From positions 1 through 6,495 of the forward strand of contig JAAWEO010000126.1 of NCBI GenBank assembly GCA_022794295.1: a DNA stretch of 6,495 bases, written 5' to 3'. Positions 4,997 through 6,495 of the stretch are shown here, piece after piece. The stretch comes from Angelakisella sp. Lineage in GTDB: Bacteria > Bacillota > Clostridia > Oscillospirales > Ruminococcaceae. The position numbers were made by a program, and so were the translations under genes. The notes beneath the pieces were generated by a model that was not told the DNA's origin, ran no database searches, and saw only the letters and a list, made by a program, of their open reading frames with translations. Numbering within the stretch: position 1 is the first letter of the stretch; every line of letters starts with the position of its first letter.

Positions 4997-5017
4997 GCCG
5001 TTTTCTATAAAAACGGC
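4997..5017 (+). promoter_or_regulatory. Palindrome at the msmK transcription start (operator or 5' hairpin)
   Basis: GCCGTTTT (4997-5004) pairs exactly with AAAACGGC (5010-5017) around CTATA. It begins seven bases after the -10 box, so as RNA it would be a hairpin at the very 5' end of the msmK message, a position known to stabilise mRNAs. As DNA it would be a repressor site covering the start point. The sequence cannot separate the two. Confidence 0.5.
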
Positions 5018-5072
5018 AATGATTTGACTGGCCCTCTGCTACTCCATTTCCATAGCCGGGGGTACTGTAAAG

Positions 5073-5200
5073 AAGGAGGAAACCATTTCCGTTTGCGGTT
5101 TGCGGTGCGGCAGTGTGGAGACCTGTCGTAATGCCCCGGGGGCTGCTCCCCTGGCGGCGAGGTGGAAACGGCGGAGGCCCTTCCATCAAAACCGGACGCC
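5073..5200 (+). promoter_or_regulatory. Displaced strong Shine-Dalgarno and msmK leader
   Basis: AAGGAGG (5073-5079) is the best ribosome site in the leader, but no ATG, GTG or TTG follows at a normal distance. The only codon at the right spacing is ATT at 5085, which opens a 42-codon arginine-rich frame ending TGA at 5211-5213, overlapping the first 13 bases of msmK. The msmK ATG (5201) itself has only GGCGGAGG about 23 bases upstream. A CCAT occurs at 5083-5086 and again at 5199-5202; joining these would put the msmK ATG five bases after AGGAGG. A GGGG-CTGCT-CCCC stem lies near 5138-5150. Confidence 0.45.
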
Positions 5201-6388
5201 ATGGCAAGTCTGAATCTGAAAGGCATCACCAAGATCTATCCCCACAGCGAGAAAAAGAAGAAGCCCAAGAAGGGCGCCCCTGCGGAGGAGAAAAAGGTCA
5301 ACCTCCAGGTCACCGAGCAAGGTGTTGTTGCGGTCCAGGAGTTCACCCTGGATATTGCTGACAAGGAATTCATCGTCCTGGTCGGTCCTTCCGGCTGCGG
5401 TAAATCCACCACCCTGCGGATGGTGGCCGGTCTGGAGGAGATCAGCGGCGGCGAGCTGTACATCGACGGAAACCTGATGAACGATGTGGAGCCCAAGGAC
5501 CGCGATATCGCCATGGTGTTCCAGAGCTACGCCCTCTACCCCAACATGACGGTGGCAGAGAACATGGCCTTCCCCCTGAAGCTGAAAAAGACCCCCAAGG
5601 AGGAGATCGAGCGCCGGGTCCGCGAGGCCGCCGAGATCCTGGACATCACCCAGTACCTGGACCGCAAGCCCAAGGCCCTTTCCGGCGGTCAGCGCCAGCG
5701 TGTTGCCATCGGCCGGGCCATCGTTCGGGAGCCCAAGGTTCTGCTGATGGATGAGCCCCTCTCCAACCTGGATGCCAAGCTCCGCAACCAGATGAGAGCC
5801 GAGATCATCAAGCTGCGCCAGCGGATCAACACCACCTTCATCTACGTCACCCACGACCAGACCGAGGCCATGACCCTGGGCGACCGCATCGTCATTATGA
5901 AGGATGGCTTCATCCAGCAGATCGGTACCCCCCAGGAGGTTTTCGACCATCCCGCCAACCTCTTTGTTGCGGGCTTCATTGGAATGCCCCAGATGAACTT
6001 CTTCGACGCCAAGCTGGTCAAGGACAAGGATCAGTACCTGGTGGAAGTGGGCACCCTCCGCGTCGCTCTTTCGGAGCAGAAGCAGAAGGCCCTCAGCGCC
6101 AAGAACGTCCCCGAGCAGCCCATCACCCTGGGTGTCCGTCCCAGCCACATCATCCTCAGCGGCGAGGACAACGCCATTACCGCCACCGTGGATGTCTCTG
6201 AAATGATGGGCAGCGAGGTGCACCTCCATGCCAACGCCAACGGCAAGGATGTGGTCATCATCGTCCCCACCATGGATCTTACCGGCAACCACAAGGACAC
6301 CTTTGCCCTGGGCGCCAAGATCAACTTCACCTTTGGCGGAAACGTCTGCCATGTTTTCGGCAAGGACGGGAAGAACCTGGAGCTGTAA
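5201..6388 (+). CDS. msmK: Carbohydrate ABC transporter ATP-binding protein (MsmK/UgpC/MalK family)
   Basis: A 395-residue cytoplasmic ATPase that powers CUT1-type sugar importers on the inner face of the membrane. Motifs in order: the likely A-loop Tyr Y13 in KIYP, Walker A GPSGCGKST (62-70), Q-loop Q108 in VFQSYALYP, signature LSGGQRQRVA (160-169), Walker B VLLMDEP (180-186), D-loop SNLDAK (188-193) and switch H218 in VTHDQTEAM. A C-terminal regulatory OB/TOBE part (about 260-395) includes GVRPSHI. It is some 25 residues longer than usual because of a lysine-rich insert (about 15-41, KKKKPKKGAPAEEKK) between Y13 and the next strand. The start at 5201 gives the family's standard MASLNLK opening; a GTG at 5162 is in frame but adds unrelated residues. 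No permease or binding-protein gene is beside it. ATPases of this type are often shared by several importers encoded elsewhere, so a housekeeping role in sugar uptake is likely. Codon use looks like that of a well-expressed gene. Confidence 0.95.
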   Translation: MASLNLKGITKIYPHSEKKKKPKKGAPAEEKKVNLQVTEQGVVAVQEFTLDIADKEFIVLVGPSGCGKSTTLRMVAGLEEISGGELYIDGNLMNDVEPKDRDIAMVFQSYALYPNMTVAENMAFPLKLKKTPKEEIERRVREAAEILDITQYLDRKPKALSGGQRQRVAIGRAIVREPKVLLMDEPLSNLDAKLRNQMRAEIIKLRQRINTTFIYVTHDQTEAMTLGDRIVIMKDGFIQQIGTPQEVFDHPANLFVAGFIGMPQMNFFDAKLVKDKDQYLVEVGTLRVALSEQKQKALSAKNVPEQPITLGVRPSHIILSGEDNAITATVDVSEMMGSEVHLHANANGKDVVIIVPTMDLTGNHKDTFALGAKINFTFGGNVCHVFGKDGKNLEL

Positions 6389-6390
6389 TC

Positions 6391-6433
6391 CTAGGGCGTG
6401 ACCCAAAAGTCGAAGTGGCCGGATTTTTCGCAG
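6391..6433 (+). repeat. Post-stop repeat beginning CTAGGGCGTG, copy 2
   Basis: CTAGGGCGTG (6391-6400), then CCCAAAAGTC, GGATTTTTCGCA and GGG, aligns with 3877-3921. It begins two bases after the TAA of msmK. The rest of any larger element runs beyond the window. Confidence 0.55.
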
Positions 6434-6495
6434 GGGGAGGGAGATTGCAAGGAGAAAAGCGCAAGGAGCTCTGACAGCCTGGCTTCGCCAGCCTT
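6434..6495. other. Non-coding tail with a small hairpin at the window edge
   Basis: Purine-rich DNA follows msmK. CTGGC-TTC-GCCAG (6479-6491) forms a 5-bp stem of the same TTC-loop style as the stems at 386-396 and 4128-4138. Whether a T-run follows, making it the msmK terminator, lies outside the window. Confidence 0.35.

Noticed and set aside
5162..5200. Earlier GTG start for msmK
   Set aside because: The added 13 residues are unlike the family, whose proteins begin MASLNLK, exactly as from 5201.
4788..5207. 139-codon minus-strand open frame across the XRE/msmK intergenic region
   Set aside because: It covers the msmK promoter, the msmK start and the XRE start on the same DNA, has no ribosome site and resembles no family; it reads like chance openness.
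5186..6406. Long minus-strand open frame opposite msmK
   Set aside because: It is the complement of a clear ABC ATPase gene; strong codon bias opposite GC-rich genes commonly leaves the antisense frame open.
1..6495. CRISPR array, tRNA, rRNA or transposase gene
   Set aside because: No regularly spaced direct repeats, cloverleaf sequences, conserved rRNA stretches or transposase/integrase motifs were seen on either strand.

Overview
The window looks like a chromosomal segment of a GC-rich anaerobic Firmicute, most likely of the Oscillospiraceae/Ruminococcaceae type. This is inferred from codon use, from G-rich Shine-Dalgarno sequences, from an MsmK-type sugar ATPase with a lysine-rich insert, and from a LacX-like epimerase. 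No rRNA, tRNA, CRISPR array or transposase gene was seen.

Layout. Bases 1-554 hold no convincing gene and are dense in short hairpins and REP-like repeats. Next come two minus-strand genes: a ZmaR-like GNAT acetyltransferase (555-1340), and upstream of it a NagA-family amidohydrolase (1574-2734), with a 13-bp stem-loop between them. A 270-bp intergenic region with good minus-strand sigma-A-like promoters separates the NagA-like gene from a divergent LacX-type aldose-1-epimerase homologue (3005-3880). Bases 3877-4200 are again repeat-rich and non-coding. They are followed by a minus-strand terminator, a 67-bp stretch of only A and T, and an AT-rich island. The island carries an XRE-type regulator gene (4547-4822, minus) broken by one in-frame amber codon. 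Divergent from it, a near-consensus promoter (4962-4989) with a palindrome at its expected start point leads, through a 200-nt leader, to msmK (5201-6388). That gene encodes the ATPase of carbohydrate ABC importers. Another copy of the post-stop repeat follows msmK and runs to the window end.

How the genes fit together. The theme is carbohydrate use: an amino-sugar deacetylase relative, a sugar-mutarotase relative and the shared ATPase of sugar importers. No permease or binding-protein gene is present, so MsmK probably serves transporters encoded elsewhere.

The most interesting points are these. The NagA-like protein keeps its metal and catalytic residues but has replaced the residues that grip the 6-phosphate. 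The epimerase homologue next to it has lost all three signature active-site residues. The XRE gene has a lone amber codon in an otherwise intact frame. The only strong Shine-Dalgarno upstream of msmK lies about 120 nt from the start codon it should serve. A family of short hairpin repeats recurs across the intergenic regions.
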